Positions 27,139 to 37,318 of a stretch of DNA of 64,000 nucleotides are shown here, piece after piece; within the stretch, counting starts at the first letter, position 1; each line of letters opens with the position of its first letter. The notes under the pieces were generated by a model. It saw only the letters and a program-made list of their open reading frames with translations. It did not search any database and was not told where the DNA came from. Made by a program: the position numbers and the translations under genes. The DNA lies in assembly GCF_001507435.1 (NCBI RefSeq), contig NZ_LMWH01000242.1:1-64000 (forward strand). The letters are read 5' to 3'. Origin of the DNA: Streptomyces sp. NRRL F-5122 (lineage in GTDB: Bacteria; Actinomycetota; Actinomycetes; Streptomycetales; Streptomycetaceae).

Positions 27139-28052
27139 AGCGTGCCTCCTTGGGCCCGGCGGCGGTCCATCCGGGCGGTGACCCAGTCGGTGAAGCGGGT
27201 CATCGGGATGGTCAGCGCCACGAAGACGAGCCCCGCAATGATGTAGGGGGTGTAGTTGAGACTGCGGCCCACGATGATGTCGGCGGCGCGCACGGCGTCC
27301 ACCGCCCCGCCGATCGACACCAGACCCGTGTCCTTCTGGAGGGACACCAGATCATTGAGGAGCGGCGGCACCTGCCGGCGCACGGCCTGGGGAAGCACCA
27401 CATGGCGCAGGGCCTGCCGCTTGGTCAGTCCCAGTGAGCGGGCGGCGGCGCGCTGCGAGGGGTGGACGGACTCGATGCCGGCGCGGAAGACCTCGGCGAC
27501 ATATGCGGAGTAGGTCAGCGTGAGCGCCGTACCGCCCAGCAGCACCGGGTCCACGGTCACGCCCTGCAGACGTAGCGCCGGCACACCCAGAACCACGATC
27601 ATCAAATTGATGATCAGCGGCAGCCCGCGGAAGAAGTCCGTGTAGGCGGCGGCCAGCACCCGCAGCGGGAAGAACACCGGGCCCTTCAGCGTGCGGGCCA
27701 CGGCGATCAGCATGCCGAGGACGAGGACGGCGGCGCCGCACACCAGCAGCAGCCGGACGTTGAGCCACAGCCCCTCGAGGACCTTCGGCAACGCCTCACG
27801 CGCGTACTGCCCGTTGAAAAACGTCTCCTTGGTACGCGGCCATCCCGGTGCGCCGACGACGATCAGATACAGGACGACGGCGGTGACGAGGGTGGAGAGC
27901 GCGGCGATCGCGGTGGCGCGGCGGGCGCGGGCACGCTTGTAGGCCTCGCGCTCGATCCGCCGCTGCGAGGGGACGTAACCGTCGTCCCCGCGGGGCGTGC
28001 CGGGGTCGTCGCCCGAGCCGTCCTGCCCGGACTCCTCCTTGACGACCGTCAC
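27135..28052 (-). CDS. Polar amino acid ABC transporter permease
   Basis: A 305-residue HisM/GlnP-type permease with a long charged cytoplasmic N-terminus (about 45 residues) and roughly five membrane segments. The EAA-like loop reads RAAARSLGLTKRQALRHVVL followed by PQAVRR. GTG 28052 is chosen because it overlaps the upstream gene's stop by four bases (GTGA); the frame stays open to 28088. A single permease probably acts as a homodimer. It operates with the ATPase and lipoprotein encoded either side. Confidence 0.9.
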   Translation of the reverse strand: MTVVKEESGQDGSGDDPGTPRGDDGYVPSQRRIEREAYKRARARRATAIAALSTLVTAVVLYLIVVGAPGWPRTKETFFNGQYAREALPKVLEGLWLNVRLLLVCGAAVLVLGMLIAVARTLKGPVFFPLRVLAAAYTDFFRGLPLIINLMIVVLGVPALRLQGVTVDPVLLGGTALTLTYSAYVAEVFRAGIESVHPSQRAAARSLGLTKRQALRHVVLPQAVRRQVPPLLNDLVSLQKDTGLVSIGGAVDAVRAADIIVGRSLNYTPYIIAGLVFVALTIPMTRFTDWVTARMDRRRAQGGTL

Positions 28053-28942
28053 TTGAGTACCGGAGCGTCGACGGCGTCGGACAGCCACTCCTGCTCGATC
28101 TTCGCGAGCGTGCCGTCCTCGCGCAGGCTGTCCACGGCCTTTGTCACGCAGGAAGTCAGCGCGCTGCCCTTGTCGAGGACGAGGCCGAACTGCTCGGGCG
28201 TACCGCCCTCGTTCTCGAACTGTCCGACGATCTTGGCGTCGGTCACCTCGGCCGCGGTGATGTAAAAGGCGGTCGGCAGGTCGACCACGATCGCGTCGAC
28301 CTGACCGTTCTTCAGCGCGGACTTGGCCTGGTCGTTCTTGGCGTACACGGCCGGGTCCTGCTTCGGCTTCACCACGTCGTTGATGTAGTCGAGGCTGGTG
28401 GTGCCGACTTGGGCGCCCAGCTTCACGTTCTGCAGATCGGCGATACTTGTCGCCTTCGCCGCCTTGGAATCCTTCAGCGCGATGACAGCCTGCCGGACGT
28501 CGTAGTAGCCGGAGGAGAAGTCCACGGCCTTCTTACGCTCGTTGCTGATCGACACCTGGTTGATGTCGAAATCAAATGTCTTCTCGCCGGGAGCGAAGGC
28601 CTTGTTGAAGGGCACCGACTGCCAGACGACGGCGCTCTTGTCGTAGCCCAGTTGCTTCGCCACCGCGTAAGCGACCGCCGATTCGAAGCCCTTACCACTG
28701 GCAGGCTTGTCGTCCTTGAACCACGGCTCATAGGCGGGGGAGTCAGTGGCGATCGTCAGTTTTCCGGCGCTCTTCGTGACCAACTTGCCCTGGACACAGG
28801 TGGTTCCGGCGGCCCCCGAGGAGGAGGGGGCACCGGCCGCCTGGTCCTCCGGCTGCGGGGCGCAGCCCACAGCGAGGGCGAGCAGGACAGCAGCAGCGGC
28901 CGCGGGAGCAGTACGACGGATCGCGCGTAGGGCGAGGTGCAT
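28049..28942 (-). CDS. Polar amino acid ABC transporter substrate-binding lipoprotein
   Basis: A 297-residue SBP_bac_3 lipoprotein. The signal peptide ends in a lipobox with Cys27 (LAVGC). The binding domain shows KLTIATDSPAYEPWF, then FDFDINQVSISNERKKAVDF and KLGAQVGTTSLDYI, typical of amino acid binders. ATG 28942 directly precedes the signal; the frame stays open far upstream without signal character. It is first in the operon and so sets substrate specificity for it, probably an amino acid or derivative. Confidence 0.93.
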   Translation of the reverse strand: MHLALRAIRRTAPAAAAAVLLALAVGCAPQPEDQAAGAPSSSGAAGTTCVQGKLVTKSAGKLTIATDSPAYEPWFKDDKPASGKGFESAVAYAVAKQLGYDKSAVVWQSVPFNKAFAPGEKTFDFDINQVSISNERKKAVDFSSGYYDVRQAVIALKDSKAAKATSIADLQNVKLGAQVGTTSLDYINDVVKPKQDPAVYAKNDQAKSALKNGQVDAIVVDLPTAFYITAAEVTDAKIVGQFENEGGTPEQFGLVLDKGSALTSCVTKAVDSLREDGTLAKIEQEWLSDAVDAPVLK

Positions 28943-30730
28943 GGCGGGAGAGTGGCAGCGCACGCCCCCCTCTGTCGAGCCATATCGGGAACTGTCCGCA
29001 TAGTGGGAACGGGTGTTGCAATGCTGTGAACAGCCTCCTTGAGACTGGAGGCCGCGCCTCTGCCCGAGAGCCGCTCCGCCCGCGGGGACGCTCGAAGGCC
29101 GTCGCATCGGCTGACGGGCAGTCCTCGACCGCCGGTGCGCCAGCGCGTCGTGCACAGCGCCCTTCCGGCCCCGTCCACCGCACAGGATCGCGTCCGGGAC
29201 GCGCTCGGCCCGCCGAGCACAGTGCCGGGGGACGGGGGAGATCACCCGAGGGCTGACCGTGTTCCCGGCTCATCGATAGGTCGGGGAGGCGACCGCCCTC
29301 CTTGAGGCAGGCCCATCGCTGACCCCAAGTTACGACGGCCCGCGCGATCACTCCCTCGGGCCGGAGCGGGACCCGCCCGCCGCGCCGAGGAAGTTCGGCG
29401 GCGGGGCGGGAACATGCGCAAGGTGCCGGTGGTTATGGAAGTTGTGGTGGTGAAGGGGACAGTGTCCCCGGGCCTCACCTATTGCCCATGAGGACGATCG
29501 TTCGGCTGAAGCCTCATGGAGCCTTTCGCCGCGTAGGCGACCCCTCGTCACTGCCGGTGCATGACCGGCACGAGGCCCACCTGCTTGCCTGGGTGCGCAC
29601 GCTCACGGCCATCTCGCCCCCGACCAGATCCACTTCACTTCGCTCGGGCTCACGCGCGAGGGCCAGCCGTGCGCGGTATCGAGCAGTTCGCACGGCCTGC
29701 TGCGCCTGCTGGGGCCGTTGCCGGCGAGGAAGGACCGACAGTCGGCCGAGCCGGACGACCGATGGGGGAGGGCGCACCGCCCGCATCCCTGCGAAGGAAC
29801 TGCCTCTATTCGAAAGAACCGTCTCCATCGGGGCGGCCGCACCCGAGCGCCGGGGTGCGCCCTTACGCGTTCCGAGGTCTCAAGCCTTCCCCGCCGTCTT
29901 CAGAACGGAATCAAGGCCTCACGCCAAGGATGCCCCTGCGCCTGCACGGGTGAAACAACGACTCCAGCACTGCTCAGCCGCCGGGTCGGACGCCCGAACG
30001 GTGCGCCTGGTCACACGATGGCTATCAGCCGGCGCCGCAATCCGTCCTCTCCGGTTTCGTCGGCGCTTCCGGGGCGGGCGTACTGGCCCCGCAGGGACGC
30101 TGACCGCCTTCGTGTACTCCGGACTCACCACTGCTTCGCTGTGATGACCACCAAGCACAGCCCGAATCTGTGACAGGCCCTGCATCCCACGCCGCTCACG
30201 GAGAACTTCCAGACCACTCGGCCTCCTGTCGGCTACCCGGGCAATCCGAGAGACCGGAGCGCCGAGATGCGTCGCACTGCGACATTTTTGCCCTGAGTAG
30301 AGCACAAACGGCTGAGGACGAGTCGGCTCATCGGCCACTTGTCCCTCACTCGCCGCCGGACGGCGGACCCCGAGCTCTGCCCGCCAGGCGCGATCCCCGC
30401 CCCGTGGAGCGCCGAGCTTGCGTAAAGGATCGAGGACAGCTTCCGGCCGCCGCGTACCAGCCTCAGCCTGACGACCGATCATGAAGGCCGTACCACCGTC
30501 ACCACCGGGATGCGAAGTTCATGGTCGGTGTTGCTGGCGGCCGGAGAGATCGTTGCAACGTGAAGTAGCTGGTCCAGCGGCGAGCAGCCAGGCCGGGGAC
30601 CTCCCAAAGAGCTGAACCGAGGCAACGACCACGGGAATCTCGCCCGGGGAGGGCCGACTGCAGGCCTGATCACTGATCGGCGACAGGCACCCGCTCAGCC
30701 CCGCGGCTGTGGACCCCCCGGCCGCCGTGT
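28943..30730. other. Long stretch (1.8 kb) without credible genes
   Basis: The first part holds the SBP promoter region. Open frames exist throughout, but none has a family signature or a clear ribosome binding site. A small hairpin (GGGGAC-AGT-GTCCCC) lies at 29455-29469. Decayed coding sequence is the simplest reading. Confidence 0.4.
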
Positions 30731-30732
30731 GT

Positions 30733-30987
30733 CTACGAGGCGCCCGGCACACCCCGCTCGTACAACCGGATGTCCAGCAATAGCACCCTCTCGTCCAGGT
30801 CGCGGCCGTCCCGGACGCGCGAGGCGCACTGCAACAGGCGTTCGACGCGGAGTGCGCCGCAGTGGTCAATCAGAAAGACGGGCCGTCCGACCAGGGGCAA
30901 GCGCCGGCCGGGGCCACCGTCGTCAGTAGCACCTGGGCACCGTCGTATCCGCCCAGCGCCCGCGAAGAGCCACCGCAGACGTGTCAC
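30733..30987 (-). CDS. Possible small hypothetical protein
   Basis: An 84-codon frame from GTG 30987. The second half reads VFLIDHCGALRVERLLQCAS and then VRDGRDLDERVLLL, with host-like third-position G/C and a regular helix pattern. I do not recognise a family and see no good ribosome binding site. It could be a fragment. Confidence 0.25.
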   Translation of the reverse strand: MTRLRWLFAGAGRIRRCPGATDDGGPGRRLPLVGRPVFLIDHCGALRVERLLQCASRVRDGRDLDERVLLLDIRLYERGVPGAS

Positions 30988-31199
30988 GCACCGGACTTCT
31001 CGGGCCGACGGACGAGAGCGCGCAGAAGATCGCCATCAAGACCAGCTGGTACACGATGACCGTGACCGCCGCTAGGCCCACGGTGATCGGAGACTGAGCG
31101 GTTTTGCCAGAAGGATGGCTTGATATCGAGCAGTGAGGCCGCCGCGTCCGGCCAGGCGCCGCGGCGCGAACGCGAGACGGCCGCCCGTACGATGATCGA

Positions 31200-31415
31200 G
31201 TGACGACCCGCCGCACCCTTGGTACCGGCCCCCAGGACGCGAACAACATCCGCGCCTCCGAGGCCGACCTTCTTGATGAGCTCCCCGGAGTCCGCCTTCC
31301 CGACGTCGACGAGCTGCGGGCCCGCGGAGTGCTCGGCGCCCCTCTGGTGACGTCCCCGAGCCCGCGCCGCGCTCTCGGGGACGGCGGCCGCTCGGTCGAG
31401 GAACCGTCCGGTTGA
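31200..31415 (+). CDS. Possible small hypothetical protein
   Basis: A 71-codon frame from GTG 31200 starting TTRRTLGTGPQ. It reads through LLDELPGVRLPDVDELRARG and ends with a proline- and arginine-rich tail. The composition is plausible for a small actinomycete protein, but no ribosome binding site is convincing. No function is proposed. Confidence 0.27.
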   Translation: MTTRRTLGTGPQDANNIRASEADLLDELPGVRLPDVDELRARGVLGAPLVTSPSPRRALGDGGRSVEEPSG

Positions 31416-31458
31416 TGCCGCTCAGCGCGAAGCGCTCGCGGCCGATGGCCGGACACGA

Positions 31459-31489
31459 AGGCCCGGCACCTTCCACGGGTGCCGGGCCT
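31459..31489 (-). terminator. Strong hairpin downstream of the cold-shock gene
   Basis: A perfect 12-bp stem, AGGCCCGGCACC against GGTGCCGGGCCT with a 7-base loop, starts 15 bases beyond the cold-shock gene's stop codon. Confidence 0.85.
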
Positions 31490-31503
31490 GTGCAGGAGCT
31501 GGG

Positions 31504-31707
31504 TCAGATGACCCGGATGTTCTCCGCCTGGGGGCCCTTCTGGCCCTGGGTGACGTCGAACTCCACGTGCTGGCCCTCCTGCAGCTCGCGGAAGCCCTGG
31601 GCGGCAATGTTGGAGTAGTGGGCGAAGACGTCCGGGCCGCCGCCCTCCTGCTCGATGAAGCCGAAGCCCTTCTCCGCGTTGAACCACTTCACAGTGCCCT
31701 TGGCCAT
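31504..31707 (-). CDS. Cold-shock domain protein (CspA family)
   Basis: A 67-residue single cold-shock domain, an RNA/ssDNA-binding chaperone in the cytoplasm. The start [20 protein letters not shown] contains RNP1 (KGFGFI). RNP2 reads VFAHY, and [14 protein letters not shown] sequence closes the barrel. ATG 31707 has a strong AAGGAG about 7 bases upstream. A perfect hairpin terminator follows. The upstream leader of more than 100 bases may carry the usual cold-responsive 5' UTR, which I cannot confirm from sequence. Confidence 0.95.
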   Translation of the reverse strand: MAKGTVKWFNAEKGFGFIEQEGGGPDVFAHYSNIAAQGFRELQEGQHVEFDVTQGQKGPQAENIRVI

Positions 31708-31849
31708 GCCTATCTCCTTCAAGAGGGTTCGGGCCTGCACCTTGCGGGCCCGGAGGTGATCGCCCTGGTCCGGAGTGGGCTGCACAGCAAAAACGCCCGC
31801 GGGCAAGGTGTCCACGGGCGCACGACTTCGGAACCACGACTGCTCTAGG

Positions 31850-32978
31850 TACTACGCTAACGCCTTTGCTGGCGCACCGCTAACCGAAACGCTGCGAGAC
31901 TCGTCAAGCGCCGATGCTGCTGCTGCCGCGGGCCATTGAAGGCGAGGACCTACTTGCGGCAAGTGTCCTATAAGCAGAAAGCGCCATCACGCTCGCGCCG
32001 GCCGCACTACGCCGCCCAGGCGCGCAGAGGCAGAGCTGGGCTGAACACGCGTGGCAGGCGAGACCTGCGCCAATCGCAGCCCCCCACGGCCGTGCAGAGC
32101 CCACCCTGTGCACCCCGGGCGCGCCCACCCCGCCTGGCCCAGCGAACCGACAATCCCGGCCGCTCCCGAGTCTTCGACCCTTTTGCCGTCAACGATTCTT
32201 GACCGGCCGCGTCGACCGTCCAACGGCGCCCCCGGCCCCTGGGCGCCGCCGGGGAGATCAAGACCCTCCGCGTCACGTCCGCCGTCATCCGTTTCGAGCG
32301 TTCCAAGGGGCACGGTCCTGACGTTTTCAGCCGCGCGCACCGCTGGTACAGCGCCGCCGCGACGCAGACGCTGGAACAGCGAGAGGTCGGGTGAAACCGC
32401 ATGCACCGGCCGGGCACGCGGCCAACCAGCGGACAAGCCTGCCACCCGAAAGGATTACGGCCGTAGTGGACGCATTCTCTGTTGCTCCGCACGTGCCGCA
32501 ACAATTCAGCATGGCGAGAGTTCATACGGCCCGCCTCGCCACGCTCACTCATCCGGCGGGTGGGCCAGGCGGAACAAAGCGCGGACGCGCAGTCACACGC
32601 CGTGAATACTGTCCGGCGAGCTGGCCTGGGCGCCGCACCAGGCGCGGTACGTCGCTGGGAGCGGGCGGGGGCGCCCGGCGGGCCTGGCCAGCGAGGCGAA
32701 TCCGACCGATAGCGGATGCTCGTCCTCCCTCAAGGACCGGCAGCCGGCCGCGTGCGCGTGCAGCCCTGGCGGCACAGCCTTGTTGTCTTCTGCCAGCAGA
32801 CTGCGCTCCTCGCGCCGTTCACGACTTCTGCAGGCATAGGCCTTTCACTGCGGGGAACCTGAGACCTGCTCAACGTCGCTCGGAGTGGGGAGCGGCGTTG
32901 GTGCCCTGCATGCAACCTGTGCCTCGCGGTGGCGTTCGCCCGCCCAGCGGGCCGTGCCTTTTTGGGAGAGGAGCCACC
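31850..32978. other. Stretch (1.1 kb) without a recognised gene
   Basis: Open frames occur on both strands, but none has recognisable domains. It includes the promoter region for the DUF5133 gene at the right edge. Confidence 0.35.
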
Positions 32979-33224
32979 ATGATCCTTCCGGTGGAGAAAG
33001 AACTGCGCGCTGTACTGGCCAGGTTTGCTCATGCGCGCATTGAGCACGACGTGCGCCCCACCGGTCGCACCAGCCGGGACCTCGAGGACGCCACATACAC
33101 GCTGTGCGTAATGACCGGGACCCGCCCCGCCGAACAGGCGCTGCTCGCCGCAGAAACACTGCTGCATCAACTCGGTGCCGACCGTGAGGGCCCCACCCGA
33201 GAGGACGCGACACTGGCCGCGTAA
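32979..33224 (+). CDS. DUF5133 family small protein
   Basis: An 81-residue protein that I assign to DUF5133, a streptomycete family of unknown function. It begins MILPVEKELRAVLARFA and contains a central DLEDATYTLCVMTGTR block and an AEQALLAAETLLHQLG helix. ATG 32979 has GGGAGAGGAG just upstream. It is monocistronic. The GNAT gene downstream is on the other strand. Confidence 0.75.
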   Translation: MILPVEKELRAVLARFAHARIEHDVRPTGRTSRDLEDATYTLCVMTGTRPAEQALLAAETLLHQLGADREGPTREDATLAA

Positions 33225-33529
33225 GCCCAGACTCGCCGGACGACGTGTTTGAAGGCGTTCCTGGAGACCGTCTCGGTGTGGCGGTCCGGGTCATTGGCTC
33301 AGGTGAGTCAGGATCTCGCGGTTCACGGGGTAGAGGCGTTCGGGGAGCAGGAGTTGGCGCGCTGCGCTCAGGGCTCTGGCCTGTACGTGCACGGGGAAGG
33401 TGGGGTCGAGCCGCTGGTGTCGGCGATGGGGGAGATCGACTGGACGGTGAACCGCGACGGAGCGTTCGCATCCGAGTGGGGGCACGGCTTTGACGCGTTC
33501 CGACGCCTCAACCCTTGCCTACACACAGC
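33225..33529. other. Short stretch without a firm gene
   Basis: A minus-strand frame (33291-33485) ends in QLLLPERLYPVNREILTHLS with good codon use and may be the tail of a lost gene, but I cannot name it. Confidence 0.3.
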
Positions 33530-33970
33530 TCACGCCGGCTTGCGCACCATGAACACGTCCACCGGATCCTCGGCCTGGAGGGCGAATCCGTGCCGCTGGT
33601 ACAGCCGCCGGGCCGGACTGCCCTGCAGGACGTTCAGTCGGACCAGGGTGCCATCGCGGTCGCACTGCCGCAGCAGCCCGCTGAGTACGGCCGTACCGAT
33701 GCCCCTGCCCTGCACGTGCGGAGCCAGGTAGAAGTGCTCGAGCCAATGGGCGTCCTCGGCCGGACGCAGCGACACGCAGCCGGCGAACACGCCGTCCACC
33801 TCGATCACCCAGGTATGCGCAGGCGTGAACCCGTCCCGCAGGCGCTGCCTCACTCGCTGCTCGTCGTACCGCCCGAGCCGTTCCAGATCGGCCCGCAGCA
33901 CCACGGCGCGCAACTCGGCCACTACCTCGACGTCCGCCGCGGAAGCAGGCCGAACTTCCCAGTTCGTCAT
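33530..33970 (-). CDS. GNAT-family N-acetyltransferase
   Basis: A 146-residue GNAT protein expected to transfer an acetyl group from acetyl-CoA to an amine. The acetyl-CoA motif is visible as FYLAPHVQGRGIGTAVL near residues 90-106, with RLNVLQGSPARRLYQRHGF as the following conserved block. ATG 33970 is used; a GTG lies two codons upstream. The substrate is unknown. The gene stands alone. Confidence 0.87.
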   Translation of the reverse strand: MTNWEVRPASAADVEVVAELRAVVLRADLERLGRYDEQRVRQRLRDGFTPAHTWVIEVDGVFAGCVSLRPAEDAHWLEHFYLAPHVQGRGIGTAVLSGLLRQCDRDGTLVRLNVLQGSPARRLYQRHGFALQAEDPVDVFMVRKPA

Positions 33971-34315
33971 GATCACCAGGCTAGTGGCCTGACCGAGAAG
34001 GTCTATCGCGTTGACGGGTCACTCCTCCTCGGAGGCCTCGGACGCAAGTGCGAAGTGAGCAGCGGTGAGTTGGGGTGCGCGCGATGCATCGATGTCGAGC
34101 CGAATCTCGGTGCCGGTGTCCGTGGCATCAACGCCGGCCGAATTCCTCGGGCTGACCGAGGCGTTGCGACCGGACCCGGCAGCCGTCCAAGCACATGCCG
34201 CGGCGCACCCTCGCGCTGCCGCATCAGGCGACGTTCGCCCTCTCGACCGCCTTACCCGTCATGCCTCGGGAGGAGTCGGCCGGGCCGTCTCGGGGGTCGC
34301 CAAGGGATCGGCAAG

Positions 34316-34996
34316 ATGGCTACGGTTGTGGTCATGGTCAGCGATGACGACGCTCTCTTGGCGGAGCAGATCGCGTATTACCGGGCCCGCGCACCCGAGT
34401 ACGACCGGGTTTATGCCGGGCGTGAGGACCTGCGGGAGCTGCTGGCTCTGATCGACACTCTCCCAGTCACCGGAGACGTGTTGGAGCTGGCCTGCGGCAC
34501 GGGCCGGTGGACGCAGGCGCTCGCCGCTCGAGCCCGCTCGGTGACCGCCGTCGACGCGGCCCCCGAAGTGTTGGCGATCGCGCGTGAGCAGACCGTGTCG
34601 CAAACGGTCCAGTTCATCCAGGCCGACGTGTTGGCCTGGCGACCGCCGCGTCGCTACGACACCGTGTTCTTCGCCTTCTGGCTCTCCCACGTCCCGCCGT
34701 CCCGGGTGCCCGACTTCTGGGACACTGTGGCCACCGCACTCACCCCGCATGGCAAAGCGATCTTCATCGACAACGGGCCCGCCGAGGCCGCTGGTGAGGA
34801 GGTTCTCGCAGACCAGTCCGCACCTGCGGTGCGGCGTCGACTTAATGACGGCAGCGAATACCGCATCGTCAAGGTCTTCCACGATGCTCGGACCCTCGCA
34901 GCCGACCTTGCCGCTTTGGGCTGGTCGGCCCGTGTCCAGCCGGTGGGCGACAACTTCATCGTCGGTCTCGCTGAGCCGTCGGCCGGCTCCGGCTGA
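34316..34996 (+). CDS. Class I SAM-dependent methyltransferase
   Basis: A 226-residue methyltransferase. Motif I is VLELACGTGRWT (about residues 56-67). VTAVDAAPEVLAIAR follows, then FIQADVLAW (motif II region) and a FFAFWLSHVP block. ATG 34316 has AAGGGA 8 bases upstream and is chosen over the ATG at 34334; upstream the frame is open but non-homologous. The substrate is unknown. No pathway genes adjoin it. Confidence 0.87.
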   Translation: MATVVVMVSDDDALLAEQIAYYRARAPEYDRVYAGREDLRELLALIDTLPVTGDVLELACGTGRWTQALAARARSVTAVDAAPEVLAIAREQTVSQTVQFIQADVLAWRPPRRYDTVFFAFWLSHVPPSRVPDFWDTVATALTPHGKAIFIDNGPAEAAGEEVLADQSAPAVRRRLNDGSEYRIVKVFHDARTLAADLAALGWSARVQPVGDNFIVGLAEPSAGSG

Positions 34997-35206
34997 GCCC
35001 TCGGCGGCGACTCTGAGGGCGGGTCCACAAGCCCGCCCATAGGTGTTCCACCATCCGCACGAACCGCTCAGCCTGGCTCACAAATGACGTGCACGGTGGG
35101 CTCCGGTCGCGCACTCAGGCGCCGGTTGCGGCCAGCGAGCCCGGGACCTGCATCGCTCATAAAATGACATCAAGGTGGTCGCGCTCGCGAACCCTGGAGA
35201 GCGCGT

Positions 35207-36430
35207 ATGTCACTAGACATTGATTTCACAACCTTCTGCGACGCCGCGCCGAGCCCGTATCTGGTGCTGGACGAGGACCTGGTGATCCGCTATGCCAATC
35301 CGGCATGTCTGCAGATCACCGGGCGCACCAGGGAAGAGCTCATCGGGAAGTATTTCTTCGACGCGCTACCAGGAAACCCCGGCGCCCCCGGGAACGATGC
35401 AGACCACCTCAAGGCGTCACTGCTGAAAGCCCTGGACACCGGGAAGCCGGACATCCTGACGCTGCAGCGATACGACATCGCCGCCCCCGCCCAGCCGCAC
35501 AAGTTCGAGGAGCGGTGGTGGTCCGTGGTCCATACTCCGATTCCCGGGCCGGACGGCAACGTGAGGTGGGTCGTCCAACGGGCCGACGATGTCACCGCCT
35601 TCGTCCACTCACCCAGGGCACGTCACCTCACCGAGCACGACAAGGGCATAGCCGCCGAGCTCTACGCGCGGGCGCGGGAGCTGCAGCGGTTGAACCAGGA
35701 GCTGCGCCAGGCCCATGCCCGTGAACGCCAGGTCGCCGTCACCTTGCAGGAAGCCATGCTCGATGACCCTGACCTGCTCCGATACGAAAACATCGCCGTG
35801 CGTTACCTGCCCGCGGCGACATCACTCAACGTGTGCGGCGACTGGTACGACATCGTCGACCTGCCGCCCGATCTCTACTCGGTGGCGGTCGGAGACGTCG
35901 TTGGCCATGGCCTGCAGGCCGCGGCCGTCATGGGCATGCTTCGCAGCGCCCTGAGCGCAGCCATCCGGGCCCTCCCCAGCCCAGCCCAGGCCCTGGAAAT
36001 CCTTGGCTTGTACGCCCGCTCCATTGAAGGCGCGACGGCCGCAACCGCAGTGAAGGTACTCATCGACCCTCGCACCAGACTGATCATCTACAGCAACGCC
36101 GGGCACCCGCCACCCGTCCTGCTCCACCGCGACGGGACCTGCGAGCTGCTGGACCGGGCCACGGATCCGCCGCTCGGCGCCCGCCCGCATCATGTCCCCC
36201 GCCCGCAGGCCAGCATGTCCTACACCCAGGGGGACACGCTCGTGCTCTACACCGACGGGCTCATAGAGCGGCGCGACGAGGACATCGACACCGGCCTGGC
36301 CCATCTGACCAAAGCCCTGACCCAGGACGCCACCCTTGCCCCTGACCAGTTGGCCGACGCGCTGCTGGCCCGCCTCGGCGTCACCAAGGGCGCCAACGAC
36401 GACATAGCCTTGGTTGTCGTTCGCCTATAA
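35207..36430 (+). CDS. PAS-SpoIIE PP2C-type phosphatase (RsbU-like)
   Basis: A 407-residue cytoplasmic signalling protein. A PAS domain (about residues 8-130, with VLDEDLVIRYANPACLQITG) is joined by a coiled-coil linker (about 150-185) to a SpoIIE/PP2C phosphatase (about 195-405). The metal-binding aspartates appear in GDWYDIVDL, GDVVGHG, LYTDGLIE and NDDIALVVV. Such proteins dephosphorylate anti-anti-sigma factors. ATG 35207 has GGAGAG upstream. No STAS or RsbW gene adjoins it; the RsbW-like ATPase at 21485 is distant. Confidence 0.92.
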   Translation: MSLDIDFTTFCDAAPSPYLVLDEDLVIRYANPACLQITGRTREELIGKYFFDALPGNPGAPGNDADHLKASLLKALDTGKPDILTLQRYDIAAPAQPHKFEERWWSVVHTPIPGPDGNVRWVVQRADDVTAFVHSPRARHLTEHDKGIAAELYARARELQRLNQELRQAHARERQVAVTLQEAMLDDPDLLRYENIAVRYLPAATSLNVCGDWYDIVDLPPDLYSVAVGDVVGHGLQAAAVMGMLRSALSAAIRALPSPAQALEILGLYARSIEGATAATAVKVLIDPRTRLIIYSNAGHPPPVLLHRDGTCELLDRATDPPLGARPHHVPRPQASMSYTQGDTLVLYTDGLIERRDEDIDTGLAHLTKALTQDATLAPDQLADALLARLGVTKGANDDIALVVVRL

Positions 36431-36928
36431 CTTTGAGTTATGCAGCGCACGCGGTACGTCACTCGGCCGTGCCCGATCTGACGGCGAGTGGCCCGCAGAC
36501 GCGATCTTCCCGGCCGGCGCTGGAGGATCCTTCCGGCGGGCGTGAGTTGGTCATCGAGTAATTCGATCTCATGACGGCGACACCCTAAGAGGACGTCCCC
36601 CTCAGGGGCCGGCGCGGGCGGTAGGTCTGGTGGAGGGTTTCGGGTGATCCAGCCCGGTCACGCAGCCGATTCCAGGACGGGGGCTACGGGAACTGATGGG
36701 GCTGACCGCTCGGCCCAGACGATCAGTGGCCGCAGGTCTCAGCCAGCGGTGGCCAGTTGTGACTGTGCAGCGGCAGAGCGTGTGCACCATGACGCATGGG
36801 GCATTGATCTGGAGCCGTCACTCATCACGGTCTGCGGACAACAACCGGCGCAAGTCCCGCGGAACACTCCCGGGGAGCTTCTACGGGCACGGCGACGCGC
36901 TCTCGCCTACCGCGTGTTTCGCTGCAGG
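36431..36928. other. Stretch without a recognised gene
   Basis: No frame here gives a recognisable protein, RNA gene or repeat. Confidence 0.4.
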
Positions 36929-37318
36929 TCACCGGGGGCTCCGTCGTCCCGATTCGGTAAGGACGAGTGTCAGGCGGCCCAGCCATTCACCGTCACCGGG
37001 GTACTCCCAGTTCTTGGCATCTGCCAGCAGGGCAGGAAGGTCTTGTCGCGGGACGGAAGGTCCGGGCTGAAGACCTTGAGCCCCATCGGGGGCGGTCCAT
37101 GGAACGAGGTGGCATACCTCGATCCAACCTTTGTCGACGAGGGGCAGGAGGATGGCAGCAAGAACTGAGGGGCCTCCGGACACGAGCGGCTCGTCCAGAT
37201 CGCCTCGGACGCCGGGAAGGATGTCGATCTCGGACGCGTTGATCATAAATGCGCGCTCTGCGGACGACAGTTCGTCTGTAGCGGGATACCCCATACGGAG
37301 ATCATAAAGCTGCCACAT
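36929..37318 (-). CDS. Hypothetical protein
   Basis: A 129-residue protein of unknown function with a consistent coding pattern: EIDILPGVRGDLDEPLVSGG, LLPLVDKGWIEVCHL and then GEWLGRLTLVLTESG. The wing-like middle and overall size resemble small streptomycete proteins of unknown role. It starts at ATG 37318. No signal or membrane segment is seen. Confidence 0.6.
   Translation of the reverse strand: MWQLYDLRMGYPATDELSSAERAFMINASEIDILPGVRGDLDEPLVSGGPSVLAAILLPLVDKGWIEVCHLVPWTAPDGAQGLQPGPSVPRQDLPALLADAKNWEYPGDGEWLGRLTLVLTESGRRSPR

Noticed and set aside
28980..29015. Two GTTCCC copies upstream of the ABC substrate-binding gene as an operator
   Set aside because: Short direct repeat with no symmetry or second example in the window. 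Too weak to call.
29455..29469. GGGGAC-AGT-GTCCCC hairpin as a terminator
   Set aside because: No gene ends nearby and the stem is only 6 bp, so no function is assigned.
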